DNA from: Pedobacter nototheniae
GTDB taxonomy: Bacteria; Bacteroidota; Bacteroidia; Sphingobacteriales; Sphingobacteriaceae
Direction: 5' to 3'
DNA length: 64,000 nucleotides
NCBI RefSeq assembly: GCF_004335085.1
Contig: NZ_RQRS01000029.1
Span: 1 to 64,000 of the forward strand
The translations under genes and the position numbers were made by a program. Below are positions 53,247 through 63,320 of the stretch, piece after piece. Within the stretch, counting starts at the first letter, position 1, and every line of letters begins with the position of its first letter. A model generated the notes under the pieces. That model had not been told where the DNA came from, did not search any database, and saw only the letters and a list, made by a program, of their open reading frames with translations.

Positions 53247-54479
53247 ATGGAATACAACGTTCATACGCTGCCTAACGGCATCCGCTTATTACATGTGCCC
53301 TCGGCTTCAACTATATCTCATGCCTGTATTATCGTAAATACGGGTTCTCGCGATGAGTCTGACCAAAAAGCAGGACTTGCGCATTTTATAGAACATTTAA
53401 TCTTTAAACGTACCGAAAAGCGCAGTACCAATCAGATTTTAAACCGGTTAGAAAGTGTTGGTGCAGATTTAAATGCCTACACCACCAAAGAATATACCTG
53501 TGTTCATGCCTCGTTTCTAAATCCTTATCTCGGTCGTACTTTAGATCTTTTTAATGATATAATTTTTCATTCTACCTTTCCTGAAGATGAAATGGATAAA
53601 GAAAAGGGCGTAATTTTAGATGAAATTTCTTCGTATATCGATCAGCCCGAAGAAGCAATTAATGATGATTTCGAAGATTTGCTTTTTGCAGGTCACCCGC
53701 TTGGTCATAACATTTTAGGTACAACAGAAACTGTTGAGAATTTTACACGTGAAGACATTATCAATTTCAGAAAGGAAAATTATAAAACCAGTGAAATTGT
53801 TGTTGCCGTTTTAGGAAATTACAGCTTTAAAACGGTTGTAAATAATGGTTCAAAGCATTTTGCCGATGTTCCAGAAAACTCACCGTTAAAAGAACGTGTA
53901 AAGCCTATCCTTCATCAAGCCGAAAATAAAACGATATACAAGCCTATTACCCAAGCGCATTGCTTATTGGGCGCACAAACTTATTCAACTCATCATCCAT
54001 ATAAAGCCGGATTATTGCTTTTAAACAATTATTTCGGTGGCAACGGCATGAGCTCCGTTCTTAATTTACAGATTAGAGAAAAGTATGGAATCGCGTATAC
54101 CATAGAATCAGGGTTTTCTCCCCTTAGCGATACTGGAATATTTACCATTTATTTTGGCACCGATCGTGAAAAGCAACAAAAAGCACTTTCACTTATCTTT
54201 AAGGAAATTAAAAAATTAAGAGATAATCCGCTGAATAATTTACAGCTACAAAAAGCTAAAAATAAATTTATTGGTCAAATTGCACTTGGAGAAGAAAACA
54301 GAATTGGTTTAATCATTGCTATGGCAAAAAGCCTGATCGATCATGATAAAATTGATAGTTTAGAAACTGTATTTGCCAAAATTAATGCGGTTACAACCGA
54401 TGAAATTGCAGAAATAAGTGCGGAAGTATTAGATAAAGACAAGCTTAACATTTTTACATTCTGTCCAATAGGGGAATAA
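53247..54479 (+). CDS. M16-family zinc peptidase (processing-peptidase-like)
   Basis: This 410-aa peptidase has the inverted zinc motif H-x-x-E-H in AHFIEHLIFK (about residue 48) and the distal Glu in VILDEISSY...EEAINDDFEDL. The second M16 domain has GGNGMSSVLNLQIREKYGIAYTI, the R/Y element that shapes the substrate pocket. No signal peptide is present, so it is probably cytoplasmic. A single gene with a predicted leaderless mRNA. Confidence 0.9.
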   Translation: MEYNVHTLPNGIRLLHVPSASTISHACIIVNTGSRDESDQKAGLAHFIEHLIFKRTEKRSTNQILNRLESVGADLNAYTTKEYTCVHASFLNPYLGRTLDLFNDIIFHSTFPEDEMDKEKGVILDEISSYIDQPEEAINDDFEDLLFAGHPLGHNILGTTETVENFTREDIINFRKENYKTSEIVVAVLGNYSFKTVVNNGSKHFADVPENSPLKERVKPILHQAENKTIYKPITQAHCLLGAQTYSTHHPYKAGLLLLNNYFGGNGMSSVLNLQIREKYGIAYTIESGFSPLSDTGIFTIYFGTDREKQQKALSLIFKEIKKLRDNPLNNLQLQKAKNKFIGQIALGEENRIGLIIAMAKSLIDHDKIDSLETVFAKINAVTTDEIAEISAEVLDKDKLNIFTFCPIGE

Positions 54480-54616
54480 TTCTTATTTTTGTAGAATCAA
54501 ATCTTTATAACATCATCAGCAAAAGCTTTTTGAAATCACTTAAAGCCTAAATAATTACTGATTGACAAGTAAAAAATTAATAACTCAGACTTACGATCTG
54601 AAAAAATATTACCAAA

Positions 54617-55177
54617 ATGAAATTACCAATAGTAGCCTACGGAGATCCGGTTTTAAAGAAAGTAGGAACTGATATAGAAAAAGATTACCCTGAATTAAAG
54701 GAACTAATTGCCAACATGTTTGATACCATGTATTATGCAAATGGTGTTGGTTTAGCTGCTCCACAAATTGGTTTGCCAATCAGGCTGTTTATTGTTGATA
54801 CAGGTGTAGATGATGACGGAAATCCAGGCTATAAAAGAGTTTTTATCAATGCGCAGATTTTAGAGGAAACTGGCGAACCCTGGTTTTTTAATGAAGGCTG
54901 TTTAAGTATTCCTGATATTCGCGAAAATATTTCACGTAAGCCAAACATTAAAGTACACTATCTGGATGAAAACTGGGTGGAACATACCGAAGATGTAGAT
55001 GGATTAGCAGCCCGCGTAATTCAACATGAATACGATCATATTGAAGGTAAATTATTTACCGATAAAGTAAGTGTTTTACGTAAAACGATGCTTAAAAGCA
55101 AGCTAGATGCCATCTCAAAAGGAAACATCAAAACGGATTACAAAATGAAATTTCCGAACAAGAGCAAAAAAAGATAA
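54617..55177 (+). CDS. def: Peptide deformylase
   Basis: It removes the formyl group from nascent protein N-termini. The three metal motifs are intact: GVGLAAPQIG, EGCLSIP (Cys ligand) and QHEYDHIEGKLF (H-E-x-D-H). The length is 186 aa. A possible promoter element TATTTTTG lies at 54484-54491, which would leave a leader of about 120 nt. A strong terminator follows. Confidence 0.96.
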   Translation: MKLPIVAYGDPVLKKVGTDIEKDYPELKELIANMFDTMYYANGVGLAAPQIGLPIRLFIVDTGVDDDGNPGYKRVFINAQILEETGEPWFFNEGCLSIPDIRENISRKPNIKVHYLDENWVEHTEDVDGLAARVIQHEYDHIEGKLFTDKVSVLRKTMLKSKLDAISKGNIKTDYKMKFPNKSKKR

Positions 55178-55179
55178 AT

Positions 55180-55212
55180 AAAAAAGGAGCAACGAAAATT
55201 TGCTCCTTTTTT
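55180..55212 (+). terminator. Rho-independent terminator after def
   Basis: AAAAAAGGAGCAA (55180-55192) pairs with TTGCTCCTTTTTT (55200-55212) around a 7-nt loop, 2 bp after the stop codon. The rest of the 369-bp gap to 55547 is A+T-rich and holds no gene I can see. Confidence 0.9.
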
Positions 55213-55546
55213 GTTGAGGCTAATTTTAATTCCGTGCTACTTGAAATACTCATATATCCACTAATGAAAGTATTTATTCAATGAATATCTTTTTCATATA
55301 ATATTTTTGAGATACATTTTTTATTGGCATATTGGGATGAATTTCTAAATTATGCGTATTCTACTTAGACTCTTCCCATCTTAATTAACTTATGTTGACC
55401 TTTATAAATCTATCTTTTTGCCTCTTTCAAAAATCTGAAACCTAATTAAGTTTAGATTTCGCATCCCAACTTCCTATCGATTACATATACTATAGAAAAT
55501 GTGGGATTACTTCAATAATTAACATTAAACCATCATCTCGCTCTCA

Positions 55547-58500
55547 ATGAAAAAGAAGATTTACACCTTTTTTCTGATTTTACAAGCCGCCATTTCTCTA
55601 AAAGCGCAAGATCCTGCTAATAAATTTCGCATGGATATCATTCAACCCTCACCTACCGCTGCAAACTTGGCAAAATATGGTGATATACCTGTAACAATGT
55701 ATCTGGGACAGGCTAATATTTCTTTACCAATATTTAATATTGATGGCGGTGATATTAACCTCCCAATAAGCCTAAGTTATAACTATACCGGGCTAAGACC
55801 TAATGACCAAATAGGTTGGGTAGGAATGGGCTGGTCTCTTCTGGCTGGTGGTGTGATAACGGTTAATGTAAGAGGAATTCCTGACGGTAGCGCCTCTGCT
55901 GGGAAAAATTATGAACAGATCGTGGATTCACTTACAAAAGCTACTCCAGTAAACCAAACTATCCTTTCAGAAACCGCAAAAAGTGCTACTTATGAGAGCC
56001 TGATATGTATAGTTTTAATTTTGCAGGATACTCAGGAAAATTTATCAAATTTAAGGGTAAGTTTTACTGTTTTCCGGCAAGCAAACTAAAAATAGAGGGC
56101 ACTGCAGATAATGGGTTTATCATTACCGCAGAAAATGGGAATAGGTATGAGTTTTACGCACCTGAGTTGACCCGTCAAAAGACTGTCCCTGAAGTACCTT
56201 CGTTTGGAAGTTTTGTTTCTTCATGGTATCTCACCCGCATAACCAATGCAGCTCAAACTGAAGAAATCAGATTAAATTACATACAAGAAGGAAAGCTTGC
56301 CCAGTTTGGTGGATTTTCACAATCCTACCTTAAATATGAAGAAATAGGAAATCCAGCTGGAGATGGGCCTGCTCCCAGAGATCAACTTTATCCGATAACT
56401 GCAGACATGGCTACAACAGTAGAATGTCTAAGGCTTTCTAGTATCATTTCGGAAAAATATAAAATCACCTTTGACCCAGAAAGCACCCCAAGAGAAGATA
56501 TAAGCGCTAGCCCTGCTCCATCTAATCTGTTATTTTATGCGCTAAAAAGCATCAGAATTGAGAATAGGATAGGAGATTTAGTAAAAAAAATTAAACTTGA
56601 TCATGGTTACTTTGGAGCTGGACTTTCGAAATACCTTAACCTCCTAGCACTCAAGGAATATAATGTAAGGTCATTGGGCGCTTCAACGGTAGTGACTGAT
56701 TCTCTAGTTCATACTTTTGATTACGAAGACGGTCCTTTACCGATTAAAGGGCATCCGACAGGGATTGATCATTACGGATATTATAATGGTGTGATATCTT
56801 CAAATCTTATTCCTGAAAAAGTAATTCAGGGTGGTGTAACAATTCCAATGATGCCAGGCGGAGCAAACCGTGAACCCTCATTCATTCCTGCCAAAAGTTG
56901 CGCATTAAAGAAGATTCACTACCCAACTGGTGGGTATTCTGAATTTATATATGAAAGCAATCAGATTGAGACTGGCAATTTTCTTTCCACTGAACAAAGT
57001 ATGTCATTATCGGTTTACCGTAGTATCCCAGATGATTTTTCTGAAATAGATTCATTAAAGCCCTTTCATCTAGATGGTGATCAAAAAGTAAATATATGGT
57101 ACGCAAGAACTGGTAAAGCACCTATTTCAATGGATAGTGTGGCTAGAGAAAATAAGAAAGCTGAGGTATTTGTTTATAAGCTTGAAAATGGCATTCAAAC
57201 TCTTGTTTATACTGTCGGTCCGTATAGGTCGGCAATCAATTCTGGACAAAGCGTAAATGTTGATCTTTCAGCTGGTGATTATATATTCAGGGTACATTGT
57301 GATGAAACTGAGGATAAAATAGATTTACAGGTTACCTACAACAATCAAACTAATATTCCCAATTTAATGGATGCACATGGGATAAGGGTACAAAAGATCA
57401 TAAACCATCCAGTTTCTGGTTCAACAATTGAAAAAAGCTATAAATACCTCCATGGAAAAGGGCTGCTACCCACTTATAATAATACTTCTCTAGCTGTATA
57501 CTTCCCAATCATAGCAGCCGCAGGGTTCTATAGATGGCTGAAACATACATTGATGACTTCTTCAATTGCTGAAGGACAGGGGATGGGTACTCCTTATTTT
57601 TATTCTACAGTAATTGAAGAAACTTCTTCTTCGTCAGGAACCAAGTTGAGATCAATATATGATTATAGAAATTTCGATAATGAAATTAGTTATGCCGGAA
57701 TAAAGCTAGTTAAAAAGATAGATTACAAGCATTTAAACAACAATTTTATTCCTCAATCTAAAGTTGAATATACCTACAATACAGATGTACAAACATATTT
57801 TACGGCAGTTAAACCTCCATATAAAAATACTCAGGGTGAACCTCAATACCTTACGCACTATTTATATGATGGGTATCAGCTAATGTCTGGATGGGACCAA
57901 ATCAAGTCAGTAATTGAAACTTCCTACGATGGAGATTCTATCAAAGTTATCACTGATAATACTTATAATCCTATTACAAACAATCTCCTTTATACTAGAA
58001 AAAAGCTCTCTAACGGAACAGAGTTAATTGAAAAATACAAATATGCTTCGGATTATTCGTTGCCAGCCGAATCATCGCTGGCGGCAGCAAATATGGATGC
58101 GAAGATAGAGACCCAAGTCTGGAAGAAAACCTCATTAACCGATTCAGTAATTACCTCAGGAACAATAAATCAATTCGATGCACAGAAGTTCAAACCAATA
58201 AATATTTATGCACTTAATACTAAATCCATATTAAGAACACTAAATAATGAACCACTCAATGGGCAAGGAAAATACACCACTTTAGTCAGCGACAGCCACT
58301 ATGAGAAGAAGGTAAGCTATCAATATAATAGTTATGGCAAGCTTGAAAAGCAACATGTGGCAGCTGCTATTCCAATATCCTATAAGTGGGGTTATGAGGC
58401 TATTGATCCTGTTGGCACAACAAGCAGTAACAAAAGAAATCATCCAATCGCAGAATGTAGGAATGCAGAACCAGATGAATTTCTAGTGGAAGATTTTGAG

Positions 58501-59544
58501 GATAACCTAGTGGAGCAATTAGGCACTGCTCATACTGGCTTAAGATGCCATGTGGGCAACTATACCGTAAATTGGACTTTGCCGAACCAACGTTCATATC
58601 TAATTTCTTATTGGTATTTATCTGGGTATTCTTGGCTTTTCATGGAAAAACCTTATGTAGGCCCACAAATGATTTTGACAGATGGTTCTGCCTATGATGA
58701 CATTAGAATACATCCAACTGATGCTCAAATGACCACTTATACTTATAAAACAGGAGCAGGTATTACCACATTAACCGATACTAAAAACTTGGTGAATTAT
58801 TATGAATATGATGGTTTTAACAGGCTGCTCAACATCAAAGATGATAAGGGCAATATCATCAAAAACTTTGCTTACAACTACATGAATAGAGCCGCAGTTT
58901 GGACAGATACACAGTCTTACTGTCAGATTGATCAAGCTGGTAACAATACGGGTGAACAGCGAATGATTCAAACCGACTCCAATCCTCTTAGCGTTAGTTA
59001 CGGAACAACACGTACGATTTCAATAGGATTTACATTCGTATGCCCTACACCAGTATATGCAAAAATGATTATTGAATCTTTAACCGTCGATTATAGCTAT
59101 GGCTATAATATTACTGTATCAAAGTACAGAGCTCATCTTTTCAGCAATCAGGACTGCACGATTCCTTATGTGGCTACAAATACAATGAATATAAATTGTA
59201 AAGTATTTTATACTAATGAATATGACAATGGTGATCCCAGCTCAACACAAACGCAATATTCTGTGCTTAATATTCCAGCGGGGGGAAGCCTATCAAACTA
59301 TATTGAGGTTATTTCAGGTTGTAGCCCACCATTAGAATTCCGTTTGGCGCTAAAGTCTTTGAGCAGTTCTGGCACATTAAAAGCATTAAACGATAATGTG
59401 ACTACAAATTCTAACAATAAAAGCCAACAGTTTAACAAGGGTGAAGCTCCTGGTGGTGGAGGTGATGATCCGAAACCTGCAACCACTTGTACAAGTTTCA
59501 CCATTTCAGTAGAACCAGGTACTGGATATATCAGAGTAAATTGA
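55547..59544 (+). pseudogene. RHS/YD-repeat-family secreted protein, split by a GA duplication
   Basis: Two overlapping reading frames (55547-56089 and 56005-59544) are one gene. The first has a signal peptide and the SpvB/RHS N-terminal segment (GDINLPISLSYNYTGLRP, QIGWVGMGWSLLAGGVI). The second continues MYSFNFAGYSGKF. Near 55993-55998 the DNA reads TATGAGAGCC. Removing one GA restores YEPDMYSFNF, the family's usual E-P-D-x-x-x-F-N-F. The whole would be about 1330 aa. Near the end are a YD-type unit (YYEYDGFNRLLNIKDDKGN) and a Cys-containing beta-rich tail. There is no recognisable toxin tip. Sequencing error cannot be excluded. Confidence 0.8.
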
Positions 59545-59648
59545 TTATTAAACTTACGTGCTATTTTTGATTATTCTGACAGAGTTCTTCAATTAAATGT
59601 TAGCTTCGTTAAAGCATATAAGGCTTTCGTAAATTAATATTCTATACA

Positions 59649-60249
59649 ATGAATAAAGAACAATTATTTTGGAATTGGTAAAGCAAATGAAGACAAGTAT
59701 TTTTTTCTTAATCAGATTAATGATATAAATGAGAAAGAAAGAATTTTAGATGACTTCCTTGATCATTTACACAAATATTGTGATAAATTGTTCTTTGAAA
59801 TAGGAGGCTACCCAAATGATAAGCAAGACCTTATCATTACCGCTGATGGCAACAGTGCTTTTTTTAATAAAGTAGAACTTCTTGTAAATCAAGCACCATT
59901 ATTAGCACACTGGAATGTAATTGCCCTTAAGCCTGCGATGGGAAATGGTATTATTGAATACAATGGAGCTAAACTTGATCCAGAAATGATGTACTTTATC
60001 CCTCTCAGCAATAAAGCATCTCAAAAAATCGGACTGAGAATATATATACAGAATTACAATTTAGATAATCAAAAAGATTTTTTAACAGCAGCATATTTAG
60101 TTTTGGATACTATTTTAGGCGAAAAATCAAATGCTTTGGACATTGGTCATGTAGAAATAGAAAACCTATCCCTTACTTCAGAAAGGGATGAATTAATTGA
60201 ATTTATTAAACTTCCCAGATATATCGCATGGAAAAAATCAAGGAAATAA
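59649..60249 (+). pseudogene. Hypothetical immunity-like cytosolic protein with a 5' frameshift
   Basis: The ATG at 59649 opens MNKEQLFWNW and stops at 59679. A second frame, open from 59653, runs KANEDKYFFLNQIND... to the stop at 60249 and includes DLIITADGN and ALKPAMGNGII. A one- or two-base indel near 59675-59682 would join them into a protein of about 200 aa. Starting at the TTG at 59788 would remove ~45 plausible residues. Such proteins commonly follow RHS genes, so an immunity role is possible but not shown. Confidence 0.6.
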
Positions 60250-60251
60250 GC

Positions 60252-61114
60252 TTAAGTATTTGAAAGACTTTTTATTTCTTCCATCGTATGAGAAAAATGT
60301 CTTTTATTAGTGAATGCAGCATATTCAAGGCCAACACAGGGTGTCATATCCCCATCCTTTATATCAGTGCCTACAAATCTTATATCTTTTAAAGAGACTA
60401 TGTTTTTTATAAATTTTATTGACGATATAACTCCACAGTTATTATAAGCCAAAGTGCTTAAATGAGATAATTTTTCGGCATATTCAGGATTTTTTATTGC
60501 TTTACAGTGATCAAAAAATAAATAGGTTAAACTTTCACTACTCGCTTCTAAACAGCATAAGTCTTCTAACTTATTGCAATAATAAAATTCTAATCTTTCA
60601 AGCTTAGGGAATTTCTCTAATCCATTTAAAGAACATATGGTAGATTGAACGAATTTTAATCTTTTAATCCATACAACACTTGGTAAATTTGAAAAGCCTT
60701 TATCTTTTGGATTGTACCCTCTAAGTATTAAAGTATCTAATTGCTTACATTTATCTATGTTTGAAAGCAGTAGACTCCAATCGATATTCAAGATTTTAAG
60801 AAGAGGAAAGACCGAAAAATCAATCTTCCTCTTTTTGCCTGTTATAAACAATGATTTCAAATTGTTTTGGCTATGAATTGCACTTATACTTTAATTCCAT
60901 CTGAAATTTGTAACCGCTCTATGTTTGGATAGTTAGCAAGAAAATCTATATTTTGAAGTTCGTAATTATGCGAAATACTAATGATAACGCCACATAGATT
61001 ATGATTGTTATAAATTCGCATGCACTCCTCTATATGATTTGAATTAACAATTATAGATATCTTTCCGTCAATCCCTTTATAAGCCTTAAATCCATCAATC
61101 TCAATTATTGCCAT
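60252..61114 (-). pseudogene. Leucine-rich-repeat protein split by a 1-bp deletion
   Basis: Two adjacent readings, 60884-61114 (76 aa, from ATG) and 60252-60860, fit end to end. The upstream part ends NIERLQISDGIKV and the other frame reads ISAIHSQNNLKSLFITG. Adding one A to the AAA run before GTATAAG (near 60885-60895) joins them as DGIKSISAIHSQNNLKSLF. The result is a ~287-aa protein with LRR units (LKSLFITG, LDTLILRGY, IKRLKFVQS, LERLEFYYC). It is possibly an immunity or adhesion-type protein of the RHS locus. Confidence 0.65.
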
Positions 61115-61146
61115 TTTTATTTTCGTTAAATTTATTTTTGTAATTT

Positions 61147-61390
61147 CTATCCACCTGCAAAAGCAAGACCAATTAACACAATTGTCCCAATAACTGCACC
61201 AATTGTTCCCGCGGGTTGTGGTTTAAAATTTAGAGGAATTATAGGCCTGACCCTTAATCCATGAATAGGATTGAGGGTTTTTATTGTTTAGAATGCATCA
61301 GTTATTTTTAACCTATCGGATTTCAAATTCGTCTTTATCTTTAATTCGAGATGACCTGCGGAACATCTCGAATAGCTGGTATTAAATACC
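61147..61390 (-). pseudogene. Broken copy of the small C-terminal membrane peptide (repeat copy 1)
   Basis: On the minus strand this reads AGHLELKIKTNLKSDRL, ITDAF, stop, then TIKTLNPIHGLRVRPIIP and a hydrophobic end (PAGTIGAVIGTIVLIG, stop at 61147). It corresponds to the intact copy at 63165-63405, but TAA replaces the Lys codon after DAF and the ATG is missing. It directly follows the colicin-like toxin remnant. Confidence 0.6.
61147..61390. repeat. Dispersed direct repeat, copy 1 (partner 63165-63405)
   Basis: About 240 bp shared with copy 2 in the same orientation. The block from GGCCTGACCCTTAATCC to the AACATCTCGAATAGCTGG end is roughly 90% identical by eye. The first ~80 bp (lower coordinates) are diverged mainly at third codon positions of the membrane-peptide frame. 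Confidence 0.8.
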
Positions 61391-61398
61391 GGAAAAAC

Positions 61399-61690
61399 TT
61401 ACCGCCTGGTATTTATAATTTGTTGAGCATCAGGTTCGATTTCTTGCATTTTAGGATTAGTTCGATCCTTTTTGGCATCTCCCGTCTGTTTACCCTTTTC
61501 AGGATCATTGCCCTTGATGTTTCTTTACCGTCTTGTCATACTTTTCAACTTGTCCATTTTCATAATCCCATTCAAGTATTCTACCATCCGGTAAAACCCA
61601 TCTCTTTCTGTCGCTTTCAGGATTATATCTACCTTTTCCGGCCTTCGGAAATGCTTCTAATGTTGATGGCGCAGGGTTAATTTTGTCCAC
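61399..61690 (-). pseudogene. Colicin E3-like ribonuclease (cytotoxic) domain, fragment with a 1-bp insertion
   Basis: The minus-strand frame from 61690 reads DKINPAPSTLEAF...RKRWVLPDGRILEWDYENG and stops at 61505. The shifted frame continues KNIKGNDPEKGKQTGDAKKD to a stop at 61399. Deleting one base of the TTT at 61520-61522 joins them. The pattern K-R-W, G-R, E-W-D, G-x-x-E-x-Y, D-P-x-x-G-x-Q matches the C-terminal rRNase of colicin E3/pyocin-type toxins that cut 16S rRNA. No delivery domain is attached; upstream is a separate membrane-protein gene. It is best read as a displaced toxin tip. Confidence 0.62.
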
Positions 61691-61713
61691 TGTAGCTATA
61701 GCAGAAGGGTAAT

Positions 61714-62013
61714 TTATCTGCCAAAAAAATAATCTTGGTAAAAAAGCATAAATTTCGATATGTAAAATATTAATGTAAGTACCGATATAATTATTAATTC
61801 TAAATGTTTTTTTCCAAAATTAATTAAATAAAGAAAAAGCCAGTATGACAAAACATTCAGCAAGAAAAATATTATATTTAATAGTAATTCTGCTCTGAAA
61901 TGGCTAGTTGCAGAACCAAATCCAAGCAAATATCCCACAACAATATATCCGACACTAAAAAATATTATTATTAAAATATAAAAAAATAATCTGAGAAATA
62001 TTGAATTTTTCAT
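61714..62013 (-). CDS. Small hydrophobic membrane protein, possible immunity protein
   Basis: This 99-aa product has three to four predicted transmembrane helices covering nearly its full length (FYILIIIFFSVGYIVVGYLL, NIIFFLLNVLSYWLFLYLI, IISVLTLIFYISKFM). It lies among toxin fragments in an RHS locus. Immunity to a membrane-active or secreted toxin is one possible role. Its 3' end overlaps the reading frame leading into the toxin remnant. Confidence 0.6.
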   Translation of the reverse strand: MKNSIFLRLFFYILIIIFFSVGYIVVGYLLGFGSATSHFRAELLLNIIFFLLNVLSYWLFLYLINFGKKHLELIIISVLTLIFYISKFMLFYQDYFFGR

Positions 62014-62042
62014 TTAGTCTAATTTATGGTCACCTTAATACC

Positions 62043-62327
62043 TTATGCTTGCTTTTTTCTTACAAAATCATCAATAATTTTTTTATTATCCACCTTATTG
62101 TTTTGCCAAGATTTTAGAAATGCTCCTACGTCTTTTACAAAAGAAGCATTACTATGGGCTCCAAATGTACCCTCAACCTTTTCATTAGAAGAAAAAGCAG
62201 CAACTACACCTTCCATAGCATTCCCAGAAAGCTTATCTCTATCGTGATGGTGAGAAAATTCATTTACTCCATTTGGAACTGTAATATTTCCAGAACCGTG
62301 AGGTTAATTTTCACTACTAAATACCAT
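62043..62327 (-). pseudogene. Small cargo gene with an early in-frame stop
   Basis: From the ATG at 62325-62327 the frame reads MVFSSEN, TAA (62304-62306), then PHGSGNITVPNGVNEFSHHH and on to FVRKKQA, stop at 62043. The ~87 residues after the stop read like a normal soluble protein (AMEGVVAAFSSNEKVEG...). A start at a Met further in would give only 57 residues. The family is not recognised; it could be a toxin-tip C-terminus or an immunity protein. Confidence 0.5.
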
Positions 62328-62357
62328 AATTAATTCTTATCTTCAACTTATTTCATA

Positions 62358-62720
62358 CTATATATGATATAGTATGAATCCTTCTATGCTTTCACTAAGA
62401 ATAAAATCGTTATCATCGTCTGAGATATTTGAGCCATCAGCTGGGTCTAAGCTTAGATAAATCCTTTCATTTTTTTTAAAGAATTTTAAATATTCTACAT
62501 TATAAAAATCATATTTATTGTTATGATAAAAAGAGTATTCATAAACATTATGAAAAACTAACACTACATCAGCGTTAATTCGGGACAATAAAAATGTGAT
62601 AGAAATCCTAACGTTACCATCACTGCCTGTAATAATTATATCCTTTAATCTAGAACTAATTAAGCTTAAATCATTAACTAAATAATGTATAACATTCTCG
62701 TCTTCTCCTATTTTCTCCAT
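62358..62720 (-). CDS. Hypothetical immunity-like protein
   Basis: This 120-aa soluble protein is acidic and rich in aromatic residues (YEYSFYHNNKYDFYNVEYLKFF), with an IIITGSDGNVRISI strand pair. The start is the ATG at 62720, 9 bp after the upstream gene. Size, acidity and location next to toxin remnants fit an immunity protein, but I do not recognise the family. Confidence 0.6.
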   Translation of the reverse strand: MEKIGEDENVIHYLVNDLSLISSRLKDIIITGSDGNVRISITFLLSRINADVVLVFHNVYEYSFYHNNKYDFYNVEYLKFFKKNERIYLSLDPADGSNISDDDNDFILSESIEGFILYHI

Positions 62721-62729
62721 ATATCAATT

Positions 62730-63140
62730 TTAAAATTCTCCAAATTTGGGTGGTCTACCTGGTTGTCTAAACCCCTTACCAGTTGGTTTCTGCCTATTTC
62801 TCATATCATTAGTACGATCCAGCAAGGGAGGTAATTCATCATAGCAATAAGGCTTAAGCTTACTATAATCATCTCCAGTTAAGGCAACACTGTATTCAAA
62901 CAAGTCAAAGGTAAAGGGTATTTCATTATCTAAAAACTCTTTGTTTTTATTATAGAGATTCTTTTCAATAAAGTAACTCATTCCATCATCAAACATAAAT
63001 CTCTCGTTAGTCACTTGATCAAGAAAGAGTTCTTCAAATTTTTGATAAGGGATATTAGAAATGTTTATAAATCAAAAAACAAAATTCGATCCTTTTAAAA
63101 CAACTTCCAAGTGAACTTGATAATAATACTTTTTCTTCAT
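62730..63140 (-). pseudogene. Immunity-like protein with an in-frame TGA at codon 23
   Basis: The ATG at 63138-63140 opens MKKKYYYQVHLEVVLKGSNF, meets TGA at 63072-63074, and continues in frame FINISNIPYQKFEELFLDQ into an open stretch to 62730. Without the TGA it would be a 136-aa protein. The part from 63014 down starts only at a GTG. Features are TNERFMFDDGMSYFIEK and DELPPLLDR. Either the gene is dead, or a shorter GTG-initiated form is made. Confidence 0.55.
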
Positions 63141-63164
63141 TCTTTTTCAATTTTTCATTAACTA

Positions 63165-63320
63165 TTATGCGCCAGAAAGTGCCAGACAAATAAGCAAAAT
63201 TGTACCTACAACAGCCCCAACAGTTACTGCGGGGTGGGGTTTAAAATTTGAAGGAATTATAGGCCTGACCCTTAATCCATGAATAGGGTGGAGGGTTTTT
63301 ATTGTTTTGAATGCATCCAT
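63165..63320 (-). CDS. Small C-terminally hydrophobic peptide (repeat copy 2), unknown
   Basis: From the ATG at 63318-63320 this 51-residue peptide reads MDAFKTIKTLHPIHGLRVRP, a Pro-rich turn (IIPSNFKPHP) and one hydrophobic helix (VGAVVGTILLICLALSG). The same frame is open further upstream to about 63405, so it may be the tail of a longer product. Comparison with copy 1 shows mostly third-position changes over the helix, which suggests past protein-level selection. Confidence 0.5.
   Translation of the reverse strand: MDAFKTIKTLHPIHGLRVRPIIPSNFKPHPAVTVGAVVGTILLICLALSGA

Noticed and set aside
61236..61300. Rho-independent terminator on the plus strand in repeat copy 1 (ACCCTTAATCC...GGATTGAGGGT then T-run)
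   Set aside because: The stem is good in copy 1 but poor in copy 2, and no plus-strand gene ends nearby. The sequence is explained by the minus-strand peptide frame. Kept only as a possibility.
61351..61680. Plus-strand protein of 109 aa
   Set aside because: It lies opposite the colicin-like minus-strand frame, has unlikely composition, and its start matches the same antisense stretch in repeat copy 2. It is a shadow reading.
62026..62247. Plus-strand protein of 73 aa
   Set aside because: It is antisense to the minus-strand frame 62043-62327, which reads as a more protein-like sequence.
62304..63074. Stop-codon recoding (selenocysteine or suppressor) in the immunity-like genes
   Set aside because: Different stop codons are involved (TAA and TGA), there is no SECIS-like structure, and neighbouring genes are clearly mutated.
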